Positions 17,696-26,742 of a stretch of 64,000 nucleotides of DNA are shown one piece after another (positions within the stretch are counted from its first letter, which is position 1; every line of letters begins with the position of its first letter). The position numbers were made by a program, and so were the translations under genes. Source of the DNA: Gammaproteobacteria bacterium (GTDB lineage Bacteria > Pseudomonadota > Gammaproteobacteria > Pseudomonadales > Azotimanducaceae); contig VXUA01000014.1 in assembly GCA_009837185.1 (NCBI GenBank), positions 1 through 64,000 on the forward strand, written 5' to 3'. The notes beneath the pieces are model-generated. The model searched no databases, was not told where the DNA came from, and saw only the letters and a program-made list of their open reading frames with translations.

Positions 17696-20600
17696 ATGAT
17701 CGCGCGCATCATCGGTTGGTCAATCGACAATCGAAAACTCATTTTGATCGCGACGGTGTTTCTTATCGTCGGTGGTGTCATCAGCGTATTCCGCACCCCG
17801 ATTGATGCGATCCCCGACCTTTCCGACGTGCAAGTTATCGTCAAGACTACCTATCATGGGCAAGCCCCGCAAGTAGTCGAGAATCAGGTAACCTACCCGC
17901 TTTCCGTGGCGATGCTTTCCGTCCCGAAAGCGATTGACGTTCGCGGATATTCCTTTTTCGGCGATTCCTACGTGTATGTGATTTTCGAAGATGGTACTGA
18001 TCTCTATTGGGCGATCTCCCGCGTCACAGAGAATCTGATTCAAGCAAAGAACCAATTGCCAGAAGGGGTCGAACCTACCATAGGTCCAGACGCTACTGGT
18101 GTCGGTTGGGTTTACCAATACGCGCTTGTCGACCACAGCGGAAATCTAGATCTGAGCCAACTTAGAAGTCTGCAAGACTGGTTCTTGAAATACGAACTCA
18201 AGACAGTGCCCGGCGTTGCTGAAGTAGCGACCGTCGGTGGTATGGTTCGGCAGTATCAGGTAGTTGTCGATCCCGACAGACTCTATACCTATGGGCTAAC
18301 GCTCAAACAAATTCGAGAAGCAATAAAAGCGAATAATCGAGAAACCGGTGGTTCAGTCATTGAGATGGGAGAAGCTGAATACATGATTCGAGCCGGCGGA
18401 TACATCGAAGGATTGGAGGATCTTCAACAGATTCCTATTGGCTTAAATCCTCGCGGCACACCGATTCTTTTGTCAGACATTGCCGAAATTCGAATCGGTC
18501 CGCAGATGCGCCGCGGGATCGCAGAACTCGATGGCGAAGGTGAGGTCGTTGGTGGCATCGTGGTGATGCGTTCCGGCGAAAATGCACTCCGAACGATTAG
18601 TAACGTCAAAAAACGGCTGGAAGAACTGAAGCCGAGCTTACCCGAAGGCGTTGAAGTCGTACCCACCTATGATCGATCCAAACTCATCTCTAATTCAGTA
18701 CACAATCTGCGCGACACTCTGATCGAAGAATTTTTGATCGTCGCATTGGTCTGCGCCCTCTTCCTGTTCCACTTACGATCCTCACTCGTAATCATTTTGA
18801 GTCTACCCATCGCGATCTTAGGGGCATTTTTGGTGATGCGAGTGCAAGGTATTAATGCCAACATTATGTCCCTAGGAGGTATTGCGATCGCAATTGGTGC
18901 GATGGTCGATGGTGCCATCGTCATTGTTGAAAACGCGCATAAGAGAATCGAACATTACGCGCCGCCGGGTACGGTGATCTCTACCGAACTGCGCTGGAAA
19001 GCGATTCGCGAAGCTGCGACTCAACTTGGTCCTCCGATTTTCTTTTGTCTACTGATCATCACTCTGAGTTTCGTACCAGTGTTCACGCTTGAAGCGCAGG
19101 AGGGGCGGTTATTCAAACCTCTTGCATTCACCAAGACGTACTCAATGGCCGTCGCGGCTATCCTAGCAATCACATTGATCCCTGTATTAACAGGATACTT
19201 GGTACGAGGAAAGATTTTTTCCGAACAGAGAAATCCCTTTAACAAACTATTGGTCGCGGGATATCGCCCGATACTAGGTGTGATTCTTCGCTTCCCGAAG
19301 ACGACCATCATCGTGAGCGTGATTGTTCTCGCTTGTGGATTCTGGCCGATAACCAAGTTAGGTACGGAATTCATGCCGCCCTTAGACGAAGGCGATTTAA
19401 TGTACATGCCCACGACACATCCTGGAATTTCGGTCGACAAGGCGCGAGAATTGTTACAACAAACAGACAAACTCATTCGTGGCGTACCTGAGGTAGAGAA
19501 CGTTTTCGGGAAAGTCGGTCGAGCTGACACCGCGACCGACCCAGCGCCCTTAACGATGATCGAGACGTCTATACAGCTCAAACCTCGAGATGAATGGCGA
19601 CCCGGAGTTACCATGGACGACATTCGCGATGAATTGAACCAACGCGTGAATTTCCCTGGATTAAACAACGCATGGGTCATGCCTATTAAGACCCGTATTG
19701 ACATGCTCGCTACGGGCATAAAGACTCCTGTGGGAATTAAAGTTCTAGGTCCAGATTTGAAAGTTGTTCAGTCTATTGGCACCGCAATCGAAGAAGCATT
19801 AGCGAACGTACCGGGCACTGCTTCAGTTTTTGCGGAACGAGTTGCCGGAGGTCGATATCTGAGTGTCGATATTGATCGTTTACGAGCAGCTCGATACGGA
19901 CTCAATGTCAGTGATGTACAAGACATTGTGAGTACCGCAATAGGCGGGATGAATGTCGCAACCACTGTAGAGGGACTTGAAAGATATCCAATCAACATTC
20001 GTTATCCACAAAGAGTTCGAAGTTCGATCGAAAACTTAAAAAACTTACCCATTACCACTCCCAAGGGAGCAAGAGTTGCACTTGGAGACGTCGCCACAGT
20101 TGAAGTTACCGACGGCGCACCGATGATAAAGAGTGAAAACGCTCGACCTACCGGTTGGTTATTCATCGACATCGCAGGTCGCGATCTTGGTTCGTACGTC
20201 GCCGAAGCACAACAAGTCGTGCGCGAGCAAGTCGATCTTCCGCCGAATTACTCGCTCGAATGGTCTGGGCAGTACGAATATCTTGTACGAGCGCAACAAC
20301 GTCTAATGATCATGGGTCCTTTGACACTGGGAATCGTGCTGGTACTGCTATTCTTGAATTTTCGCCGCGCGACCGATGTTTTCCTCATAGTCACAACCGT
20401 CCCATTCGCTTTAGTTGGCGGGATTGTTTGTCTCTACCTTCTTGAGTATGACTTGTCTGTTGCAGTAGGTGTTGGCTTTATCGCGCTGGCTGGAGTAGCT
20501 GTGGAACTAGGGGTAGTTCTGCTCACCTATCTTAATCTCGCAATGGACCAAAAGCGCGAGCAAGCTGGAGAGGAACAACGAGCACTAGTATTGAAAGATG

Positions 20601-20857
20601 TTGTGGCGGCGATTGAAGAAGGCGCGATGTTACGTATCCGCCCCATCATGATGACAACGATGACTGTCTTTCTCGGACTATTGCCGATCATGTGGGCTTC
20701 GGGTTCAGGAGCTCAAATCATGCAACGTATCGCGGCACCAATGTTTGGTGGGATGATCAGTGCGATGATCCTAACTTTGATTGTGCTACCACCGTTGTTC
20801 TTGTTGTACAAGAAGTGGACGTTGATTGGCATAAGGAGCAAACCGACGAGTGCTTGA
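17696..20857 (+). CDS. cusA: heavy-metal efflux RND transporter (CusA/CzcA family)
   Basis: A full-length 1053-residue inner-membrane proton/metal antiporter with the twelve-helix RND plan and two large periplasmic loops. The N-terminus (MIARIIGWSIDNRKLILI, then RTPIDAIPDLSDVQVIV) and the conserved PLDEGDLMYMPTT are typical of HME-RND pumps. Methionines in DPAPLTMIE and in RIDMLATGIKTPVGIKV match regions that carry the copper-binding triad of CusA, so Cu/Ag is favoured over Zn/Co. Third gene of the cusCBA operon, 6 bp after cusB. Confidence 0.93.
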   Translation: MIARIIGWSIDNRKLILIATVFLIVGGVISVFRTPIDAIPDLSDVQVIVKTTYHGQAPQVVENQVTYPLSVAMLSVPKAIDVRGYSFFGDSYVYVIFEDGTDLYWAISRVTENLIQAKNQLPEGVEPTIGPDATGVGWVYQYALVDHSGNLDLSQLRSLQDWFLKYELKTVPGVAEVATVGGMVRQYQVVVDPDRLYTYGLTLKQIREAIKANNRETGGSVIEMGEAEYMIRAGGYIEGLEDLQQIPIGLNPRGTPILLSDIAEIRIGPQMRRGIAELDGEGEVVGGIVVMRSGENALRTISNVKKRLEELKPSLPEGVEVVPTYDRSKLISNSVHNLRDTLIEEFLIVALVCALFLFHLRSSLVIILSLPIAILGAFLVMRVQGINANIMSLGGIAIAIGAMVDGAIVIVENAHKRIEHYAPPGTVISTELRWKAIREAATQLGPPIFFCLLIITLSFVPVFTLEAQEGRLFKPLAFTKTYSMAVAAILAITLIPVLTGYLVRGKIFSEQRNPFNKLLVAGYRPILGVILRFPKTTIIVSVIVLACGFWPITKLGTEFMPPLDEGDLMYMPTTHPGISVDKARELLQQTDKLIRGVPEVENVFGKVGRADTATDPAPLTMIETSIQLKPRDEWRPGVTMDDIRDELNQRVNFPGLNNAWVMPIKTRIDMLATGIKTPVGIKVLGPDLKVVQSIGTAIEEALANVPGTASVFAERVAGGRYLSVDIDRLRAARYGLNVSDVQDIVSTAIGGMNVATTVEGLERYPINIRYPQRVRSSIENLKNLPITTPKGARVALGDVATVEVTDGAPMIKSENARPTGWLFIDIAGRDLGSYVAEAQQVVREQVDLPPNYSLEWSGQYEYLVRAQQRLMIMGPLTLGIVLVLLFLNFRRATDVFLIVTTVPFALVGGIVCLYLLEYDLSVAVGVGFIALAGVAVELGVVLLTYLNLAMDQKREQAGEEQRALVLKDVVAAIEEGAMLRIRPIMMTTMTVFLGLLPIMWASGSGAQIMQRIAAPMFGGMISAMILTLIVLPPLFLLYKKWTLIGIRSKPTSA

Positions 20858-20908
20858 CCATGTTCGACAGAACTGGGAATAATTTAAATCGTTCCGATGT
20901 GTGAGAAA

Positions 20909-20936
20909 TTCAGTTCCTTTACGAAGCGGAACTGAA
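20909..20936 (+). terminator. possible terminator of the cus operon
   Basis: TTCAGTTCC and GGAACTGAA form a perfect 9-bp stem with a 10-nt loop, about 50 bp after the cusA stop. There is no T-run after it, so intrinsic termination is uncertain. Confidence 0.45.
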
Positions 20937-21001
20937 ATCCAGCTTAAGTAAGACAGATTTCGGACTCACGAGAGACCGAGCCATCATTGACGCGACCTAG
21001 A

Positions 21002-22600
21002 TTATTCCGTGGCTCCAGCGATCTTCAACATACCAATGATGTGTTCATTACCAGATTCCTGTGCTACCTCAAGAATCGAGTTTTCGTCTCGATCATCCGG
21101 CTCGTTCGGGTCTGCCCCTGCTTCTAAAAGTAATCTCACAATTTCAACACGTTCGGACTTCACGGCACGTCGCAAAAAATCAGGTCTCATTCCCTTGTAG
21201 AGCAAGAACTCGACCATGTGAACATGACCGTAATTTACTGGAATGACCAGTTCCCAAGGTCCTCGTTCAATGCCTAGTGTCCACAATACCTCTAAGGCTG
21301 CGTTCAATCCTCGGACGCACGCAATTTTCCCGTACCAACTGAGCGCTGGCTCGTATACGTCAAGTCCCGACTCCGCGAACCGTCGAAAATTGTCGACGTC
21401 CCCATTCTTAAGCGTAAGAACTGCCGGGTCTTCCATATAGCTTCTTCCACGGTAGGTGTTTGGATCCGCACCCGCATCGAAAAATGCTGTGATGATCTTT
21501 GGGTTGTACTTATATCTGTGGTGGGCGTCTAAGATGTCTCCAAATCCAGTGGGTCGAGCACCATCCTCTATCAATCTAACCACGGCTTCATAGTCTCGCA
21601 CTTTCGCTGCGCTATAGAGTCGCCTTGCCAGATGAATGCCTTCATCATCGACTGAAACAGATGTCGCCGCACCATGCTTTATCAGCAGTTTTGCGATCGA
21701 CGCATCGCCAGAATTTAGTAAATCCGTTGCAACTTGTAGCACTGTTGGCCAAAATTGTCTACTCGAGGAATTCTTTTGTAGAGTCACTGCATTTGGTGAG
21801 ACATTGGGATCCGCACCGTTCTCCAATAATAACTCGACTAACTCGCGCGACTGGCTGAGTACTGCATGGTGAAGTGGCGACAGATACTCCATCATGTATC
21901 GTTTTGGAATATCAAATTCGAGGTCGAATCTCTCTAAGTGTCGTCGAGTCAGTTCATTTGGGTCAGCGCCCGCGTCCAATAGTAGTTTAGCGACATCCAC
22001 CTGTCCGTGAAGACTAGCAATTCCTAGCCCCTCAGGTTTCGCTCCGTGTTGCAGAAGCAGCTTAATTGCTTCAGTGTGCCCAGTTCGCGCAGCCTTTTCT
22101 GTACTGAGATCGTCCTCCCCATAACTAAGCAACAAGTTCAACATTTGCAGATTTCCAACTTCGGCTGCTAGAGATGCTCCTTGAGGTTCAACACCGAGAT
22201 TCAACATTTCTTCTAGTATCAGCACGTTTTCGTGTTGAACAGCCAACTGAGTATTCAATCCTGCACCTGCCTCAACCATCAAGCTAGCAATGTCGTCTCT
22301 ACCAAGTTCGAGCGCATAGTCTAGCAAGTAATGACTTAAGAAGTCTTTGGTCGCTCGTGTCGTATCGGACAGATATTCCCGTACTGATTTCGCATCGTCT
22401 CTTTCGATGGCATCATAGAAGTCTGCAGTTGTCCACTCCGGGATTTCAAGTTCTTCAATCGTGTTGCAAGCCTGGACCGAAAGACTGGAAATTGCAACCC
22501 ATCCAATCCAAACCGCTCTTAGAATGTTCGACCTCCGGTCAGTCCCCGGCGCTGTCATGGGATTACGTTCGTGAGTAGCGTCTCGAGTATCTTCGTTCAT
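21002..22600 (-). CDS. exported ankyrin-repeat protein, copy B
   Basis: A 532-residue ankyrin-repeat protein. A hydrophobic export signal (VWIGWVAISSLSVQAC) suggests secretion; the VQAC end resembles a lipobox, though Gln at -2 is unusual. Repeats of the type LLLDAGADPNE and LLLENGADPNVS recur through the chain (for example ahead of the HLERFD segment and at the C-terminus, LLLEAGADPNEPDDRDENSI). It starts 14 bp after the upstream paralogue stops, so the two are one operon. The N-terminal 100 residues match the neighbour almost position for position (WTTADFYDAIERDDAKSV versus WTTEDFYAAIDKDDVKSV). Function and ligand are unknown; a protein-binding surface in the periplasm or outside is likely. 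Confidence 0.75.
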   Translation of the reverse strand: MNEDTRDATHERNPMTAPGTDRRSNILRAVWIGWVAISSLSVQACNTIEELEIPEWTTADFYDAIERDDAKSVREYLSDTTRATKDFLSHYLLDYALELGRDDIASLMVEAGAGLNTQLAVQHENVLILEEMLNLGVEPQGASLAAEVGNLQMLNLLLSYGEDDLSTEKAARTGHTEAIKLLLQHGAKPEGLGIASLHGQVDVAKLLLDAGADPNELTRRHLERFDLEFDIPKRYMMEYLSPLHHAVLSQSRELVELLLENGADPNVSPNAVTLQKNSSSRQFWPTVLQVATDLLNSGDASIAKLLIKHGAATSVSVDDEGIHLARRLYSAAKVRDYEAVVRLIEDGARPTGFGDILDAHHRYKYNPKIITAFFDAGADPNTYRGRSYMEDPAVLTLKNGDVDNFRRFAESGLDVYEPALSWYGKIACVRGLNAALEVLWTLGIERGPWELVIPVNYGHVHMVEFLLYKGMRPDFLRRAVKSERVEIVRLLLEAGADPNEPDDRDENSILEVAQESGNEHIIGMLKIAGATE

Positions 22601-22614
22601 CGAAATCTACCGTA

Positions 22615-24147
22615 CTAATCCTCCGCATCGGCCTGTTCTAGTAAATTCACGATAACTTCGTTATCCAGTTCCATCGCTATTTCAAGGATAGTTCGCTCAT
22701 CGCGTTCCGATGGTTGATTCGGATCCGCACCAGCTTCTAATAGTAACTTCACTTCAAGCTCGCGTCCTCTCCCTACTGCGGTTCGCAACCCCACGGGTCG
22801 AGCTCCCTTAGCAAGCATGGCTTCGACATCGTGAAGAAGGGCGAGATCGAATGGGGCTCGATAGTATTCGTACTGCCGGTCATGACCAATCTTCCAAAGA
22901 ATTTCTATTGCTTCACTTAGTCCCGGGCTATGGGCAATTTTCATGTACCAACCAAACAGAGTCTCACTAATCTCAGCACCCGCTTCAACAAATCGCTTAA
23001 AGTTCTCTATATCTCCGTTCCAAAGCGTTAATGCTGTAGGTGTGTACATAGGACCGCCAGCAAGTAAATCGAAGACGTTAGGGTCAGCACCAGCTTCAAC
23101 GAAGGCTTGTATGATTTTAGGATCGTATCGTTCTGACATCTCGTAGAAGAAACTTCCAAATCCGGTTGGTGTTGCGCCTAATTTCAACAACCGAGCGACC
23201 TCTTCATAGTTCCATGCTTCAGCCGCGTCATAAAGATCCAACACTAACTTCGCGTCCTCATCATCATTTGATACATCTAAGATCGCACCGTTTTTCTTCA
23301 GTATCTGCGTGATAGCCTTGTCTCCCCACTCGGGGTCTTGTGCTGTTTGAAGTACAGTAGGCCAAGCGTCATCGGAAAAACTGTGTTCACGCAATACATT
23401 CGCACTCGGGAATATATTGGGATCTGCTCCTGCTTCTAACAGCGCGTTCACCAAATCTAACGATTTGATAAGGACCGCATAATGTAGAGGGGACAGATAT
23501 TCGAGTGTGTACTCTGATGGAAAGTCGATTTGACGCCAAACGTCTCCACTAAATCGAGTTAACTCGTTGGGATTCGCACCTGAGTCTAAGAGAAGTTGTG
23601 CCACAGCTTTATGTCCGAGAGCGATGGCTGTTACTAACCCAGCTGGTTCCGCGCCATGGTCAAGAAGTAATTTCACCGCATCTAGGTGCCCATTTCGGAC
23701 TGCTCCTTCGGTATTTAGGTCACCCTCTCCATGATCCAACAACATGACCACTAGGTCAGTGTTGCCTCTTTCAGCTGCAAGCGACGCTCCTAAAGGTGGT
23801 ATTCCTCGTTTCAACATCTCTTCAAGTATCGGTACGTTTTCGTACTTAACGGCTGAAAAGGTATCGACTCCAGCTCCGGCTTCGATCATTAGTTGTGCAA
23901 TTTGATTCCTCTCATGTTCGAGAGCATAGTCGAGCAAGTAATAGCTTAGAAATTCTTTTGTGGCACGCTTGGTATCCGATAGATACTCTTGAACAGATTT
24001 CACGTCGTCTTTGTCGATAGCGGCGTAAAAGTCTTCAGTCGTCCATTGGGGTATTTCAAGGTCTAGATTCGTGTCGCTCGCCTGGGGCTGAAGAGTTGTA
24101 GCTGCTATACATGCAAACCCAAGTAAAGCTCGTGATAACGGTCTCAT
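22615..24147 (-). CDS. exported ankyrin-repeat protein, copy A
   Basis: A 510-residue paralogue of the next gene. The ATG at 24147 is chosen because GAGGAGGAG lies just upstream and a clean signal peptide follows (MRPLSRALLGFACIAATT, cleavage near QASD). An in-frame ATG 44 codons earlier lacks both. Ankyrin units such as LLLDHGAEPAG, LLLDSGANPNEL and LLLEAGADPNQPSERDERT are spaced irregularly, suggesting degenerate repeats between clear ones. As first gene of the pair it carries the better ribosome site. Tandem duplication with divergence may give binding to different partners. No enzyme domain is visible. Confidence 0.8.
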   Translation of the reverse strand: MRPLSRALLGFACIAATTLQPQASDTNLDLEIPQWTTEDFYAAIDKDDVKSVQEYLSDTKRATKEFLSYYLLDYALEHERNQIAQLMIEAGAGVDTFSAVKYENVPILEEMLKRGIPPLGASLAAERGNTDLVVMLLDHGEGDLNTEGAVRNGHLDAVKLLLDHGAEPAGLVTAIALGHKAVAQLLLDSGANPNELTRFSGDVWRQIDFPSEYTLEYLSPLHYAVLIKSLDLVNALLEAGADPNIFPSANVLREHSFSDDAWPTVLQTAQDPEWGDKAITQILKKNGAILDVSNDDEDAKLVLDLYDAAEAWNYEEVARLLKLGATPTGFGSFFYEMSERYDPKIIQAFVEAGADPNVFDLLAGGPMYTPTALTLWNGDIENFKRFVEAGAEISETLFGWYMKIAHSPGLSEAIEILWKIGHDRQYEYYRAPFDLALLHDVEAMLAKGARPVGLRTAVGRGRELEVKLLLEAGADPNQPSERDERTILEIAMELDNEVIVNLLEQADAED

Positions 24148-24633
24148 AAAGCTCCTCCTCGTAGCGAAGGCTTTTTTGAAATGCGAGTGTTGAAGAGTTG
24201 CGTTTTGCGCGTGGTTGTTCATAGCGCCGTGATTGATTGCGCTCGTGAATTGCATTTTCTCAAAGAAATCTGAAAACACAGTCTATATAGCTAAATTTCT
24301 GTACGTTTTTGGTTGACCAAAGAACGTATCCAAGAAACCTGCCATGTCCCACAAAGAGTAGATCTATAGTCATTAGATGCACCAAAGCATGTACTAGACA
24401 CTGAAGATGCACCGAACTCCACGAATCGACGATATCGAAGCGAAATCACGACACGTCTGTTTGATTGTACAAGATTGAACAAGTAATGCTCCTTGACTCA
24501 GTGTCCGCAAAAACACAATCCAAAGTGCCCAAAGTAAAAGCGAGTACAAAAAACTAAACCTTTTAAGCGTACGCAGCGGACAATTTTTGTATAAAATATC
24601 CTCTTATATTTAAATACAGATTTTAAATTTAGG
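24148..24633. other. divergent intergenic region
   Basis: 486 bp between the ankyrin operon (minus) and the DUF4143 ATPase (plus). The right 100 bp are very AT-rich (ttttaagc...tataaaatatcctc), suitable for a promoter of the ATPase. I saw no gene or strong repeat. Confidence 0.4.
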
Positions 24634-25827
24634 ATGTTTATACCTCGCCTAGCATACAAAAATCTGATCGACTCCTTAAACAGTCAAGCGTGTGTCGCGT
24701 TAATTGGTCCACGTCAGGTTGGTAAAACCACGCTCGCTGTTCAAATCGCAGAACAAACAGCGTCACGATACCTCGATCTCGAACGACAAAGTGATCGTCT
24801 AGTGCTGGAAGATCCGGACTTCTTTTTCGCACAGAACCGAGATAAATTGGTTATTCTTGATGAAATACATCGATCTCCTGAAATATTCTCCCAATTACGA
24901 GGAGAGATCGACCGAGCACGACTTGAGGGTATACGCAACGGTATGTATTTAGTCTTGGGATCTGCTTCAATGGACTTGCTGCGACAAAGTAGCGAAAGCT
25001 TAGCCGGCAGAATCACCTACGTGGAACTCGAACCCATCAACATCGTTGAAGCGCATCAGAGTGGAATCGACCTAACCAATTTGTGGCTACGTGGAGGATT
25101 TCCTGACAGCTTAACAGCGATGTCCGATGCAAAGAGCTTTAGGTGGCGCACAGATTTCATCAAAACATACCTTGATCGGGATTTAAAAGTGTTTTCTGAA
25201 CGGACTCCAACCGCTTTGATCGAACAACTTTGGACCATGTTGGCTTATTCACAAGGATCGACTGTCAACTACTCTTCGCTTGCTAAATCGCTGGGAGTAT
25301 CCTCACCAACAATCCGTAATTACATCGAACTACTGGATCAGTTGTTACTACTAAGAGTCCTTAGACCTTTGCGCACTAATGTCTCTAAACAATACGTAAA
25401 AAGCCCTAAAGTTTATGTTCGCGACAGCGGGCTGATGCACGCCTTATTAGGGATGCAAACCGATATGCAGCTATTCGGACATCCGACGGTGGGTCAAAGT
25501 TGGGAAGGATTTGTCGTAGAAAACATTCTGAGCGTAGTACCACATGGAACTCAAGCTAATTTCTATCGAACGGCTAAGGGGGCTGAAATCGATTTAATAC
25601 TGCAGTTTCCAGGTCTTCAAACAAGATGGGCTATTGAGATCAAAAGGAATATCGCAGCACGTAGAAAGAAGGGCTTTTACATCGCAAAGAAAGACGTTGA
25701 CGCAGACAGATGTTTCGTGGTGTACACGGGCAGTGATCGAGTAGCTCTGAGTGCTGACACAGAAGCCGTCAGTCTTCTTGAGATTTGCACCGAAATTCAG
25801 GACTTGTTCAAAACGACAGTTCCTTAG
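24634..25827 (+). CDS. AAA ATPase with DUF4143 nuclease-like C-terminus
   Basis: A 397-residue protein of the AAA_14/DUF4143 family. The Walker A motif is GPRQVGKT (25-32), Walker B is LVILDEIHRSPEIF, and SASMDLLRQSSESLAGR is the usual sensor region. A winged-helix segment (YSSLAKSLGVSSPTIRNYIELL) follows. The C-terminus has the family's PD-(D/E)XK-like pattern, GAEIDLILQF then WAIEIKRN. Such genes are widespread in accessory regions and have no settled function. It is a single-gene unit; the ATG follows an AT-rich leader with only a weak AGG close by. Confidence 0.88.
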   Translation: MFIPRLAYKNLIDSLNSQACVALIGPRQVGKTTLAVQIAEQTASRYLDLERQSDRLVLEDPDFFFAQNRDKLVILDEIHRSPEIFSQLRGEIDRARLEGIRNGMYLVLGSASMDLLRQSSESLAGRITYVELEPINIVEAHQSGIDLTNLWLRGGFPDSLTAMSDAKSFRWRTDFIKTYLDRDLKVFSERTPTALIEQLWTMLAYSQGSTVNYSSLAKSLGVSSPTIRNYIELLDQLLLLRVLRPLRTNVSKQYVKSPKVYVRDSGLMHALLGMQTDMQLFGHPTVGQSWEGFVVENILSVVPHGTQANFYRTAKGAEIDLILQFPGLQTRWAIEIKRNIAARRKKGFYIAKKDVDADRCFVVYTGSDRVALSADTEAVSLLEICTEIQDLFKTTVP

Positions 25828-25898
25828 TTTGGTGTTACCTAAGTGTAGCCGTTACGCATTTCACATCATCAAAACGTGAGACGTACAGGAAAGATCGA

Positions 25899-26621
25899 CT
25901 AGTTAAGTGTTGGGTGCAGGATTTTGTGTTCTTCCGTTTCAAGCACATCCGAGGTCTGTGGCGCTGGTATCCCGTGTTTTTCTAACAATTCATTAACTAG
26001 TTTTAAACGTTTCCGTAAACTCATCGATTTAACATCCCAGGACTCCTCCGGCTCTATGGGTTTTATCTTGCCTACGAATCCTTCAGCAGTCTGGTAGATG
26101 GACATAATGTCAATTCTTTTTAGTTCCTCGGTGTCGTGTTCGAATGAAAATCTCACTGGTGAGCGTACTTTGGTCTGGTCGTCTTGATCTCGAGCATCGA
26201 AGTTGTATGTCAACCGGTGTCCCCAACGTCTAGCAAGTGGATGACTCCTTGGCAAGGGAAATCCGATAAAACTGATCACTGCTTCATCGAAGTCAATTGC
26301 TACACTACTGTCGTCATCCTCTAAGTCTTCTTCTCTTTGAAAGGTCACGTGAAATTCGATAATGTCCTCTGTTGGTCCGACAATGTCAAGTTTGAAGACT
26401 CTTTCAGTCAAGGTTCCATCTTTGTGTTCGTGCGAAAATTTCACTAAATGCTCTTCGGCGTCGATTAACTTTTCCTTGTTACCATAGTTCTCAAACAAAT
26501 CTAGCCGATGTAGGTACTCTGGCATGGTACCACTATACACGACAGACGATGTAAATTGGGCATGTGCGACCCCTCCAAGCAGGAGTAAGACAAGAACCGT
26601 TGTGTAAGTCAGAGTTTTCAT
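25899..26621 (-). CDS. exported protein of unknown function
   Basis: A 240-residue protein from ATG 26621 with a textbook signal peptide (TLTYTTVLVLLLLGGVAHAQ). An ATG five codons earlier is possible but has a poorer ribosome site. The mature part is acidic and beta-rich (KFSHEHKDGTLTERVFKLD, EFHVTFQREEDL), with no cysteine pair, repeat or motif I can name. It may be a periplasmic or outer-membrane-facing domain. It converges with the ATPase and diverges from the transferase gene. Confidence 0.7.
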   Translation of the reverse strand: MKTLTYTTVLVLLLLGGVAHAQFTSSVVYSGTMPEYLHRLDLFENYGNKEKLIDAEEHLVKFSHEHKDGTLTERVFKLDIVGPTEDIIEFHVTFQREEDLEDDDSSVAIDFDEAVISFIGFPLPRSHPLARRWGHRLTYNFDARDQDDQTKVRSPVRFSFEHDTEELKRIDIMSIYQTAEGFVGKIKPIEPEESWDVKSMSLRKRLKLVNELLEKHGIPAPQTSDVLETEEHKILHPTLN

Positions 26622-26742
26622 TTGAAAGAACCTCAAGTCCGAAGGACCAGTAGCAGTCTTTTAGGTCACTCGAAGCGTGCCGTTATTGCTTTCTTACCAC
26701 TATTGCAATTAAGAGTATTTAGAATTGTAGCCAAGCTCGATT

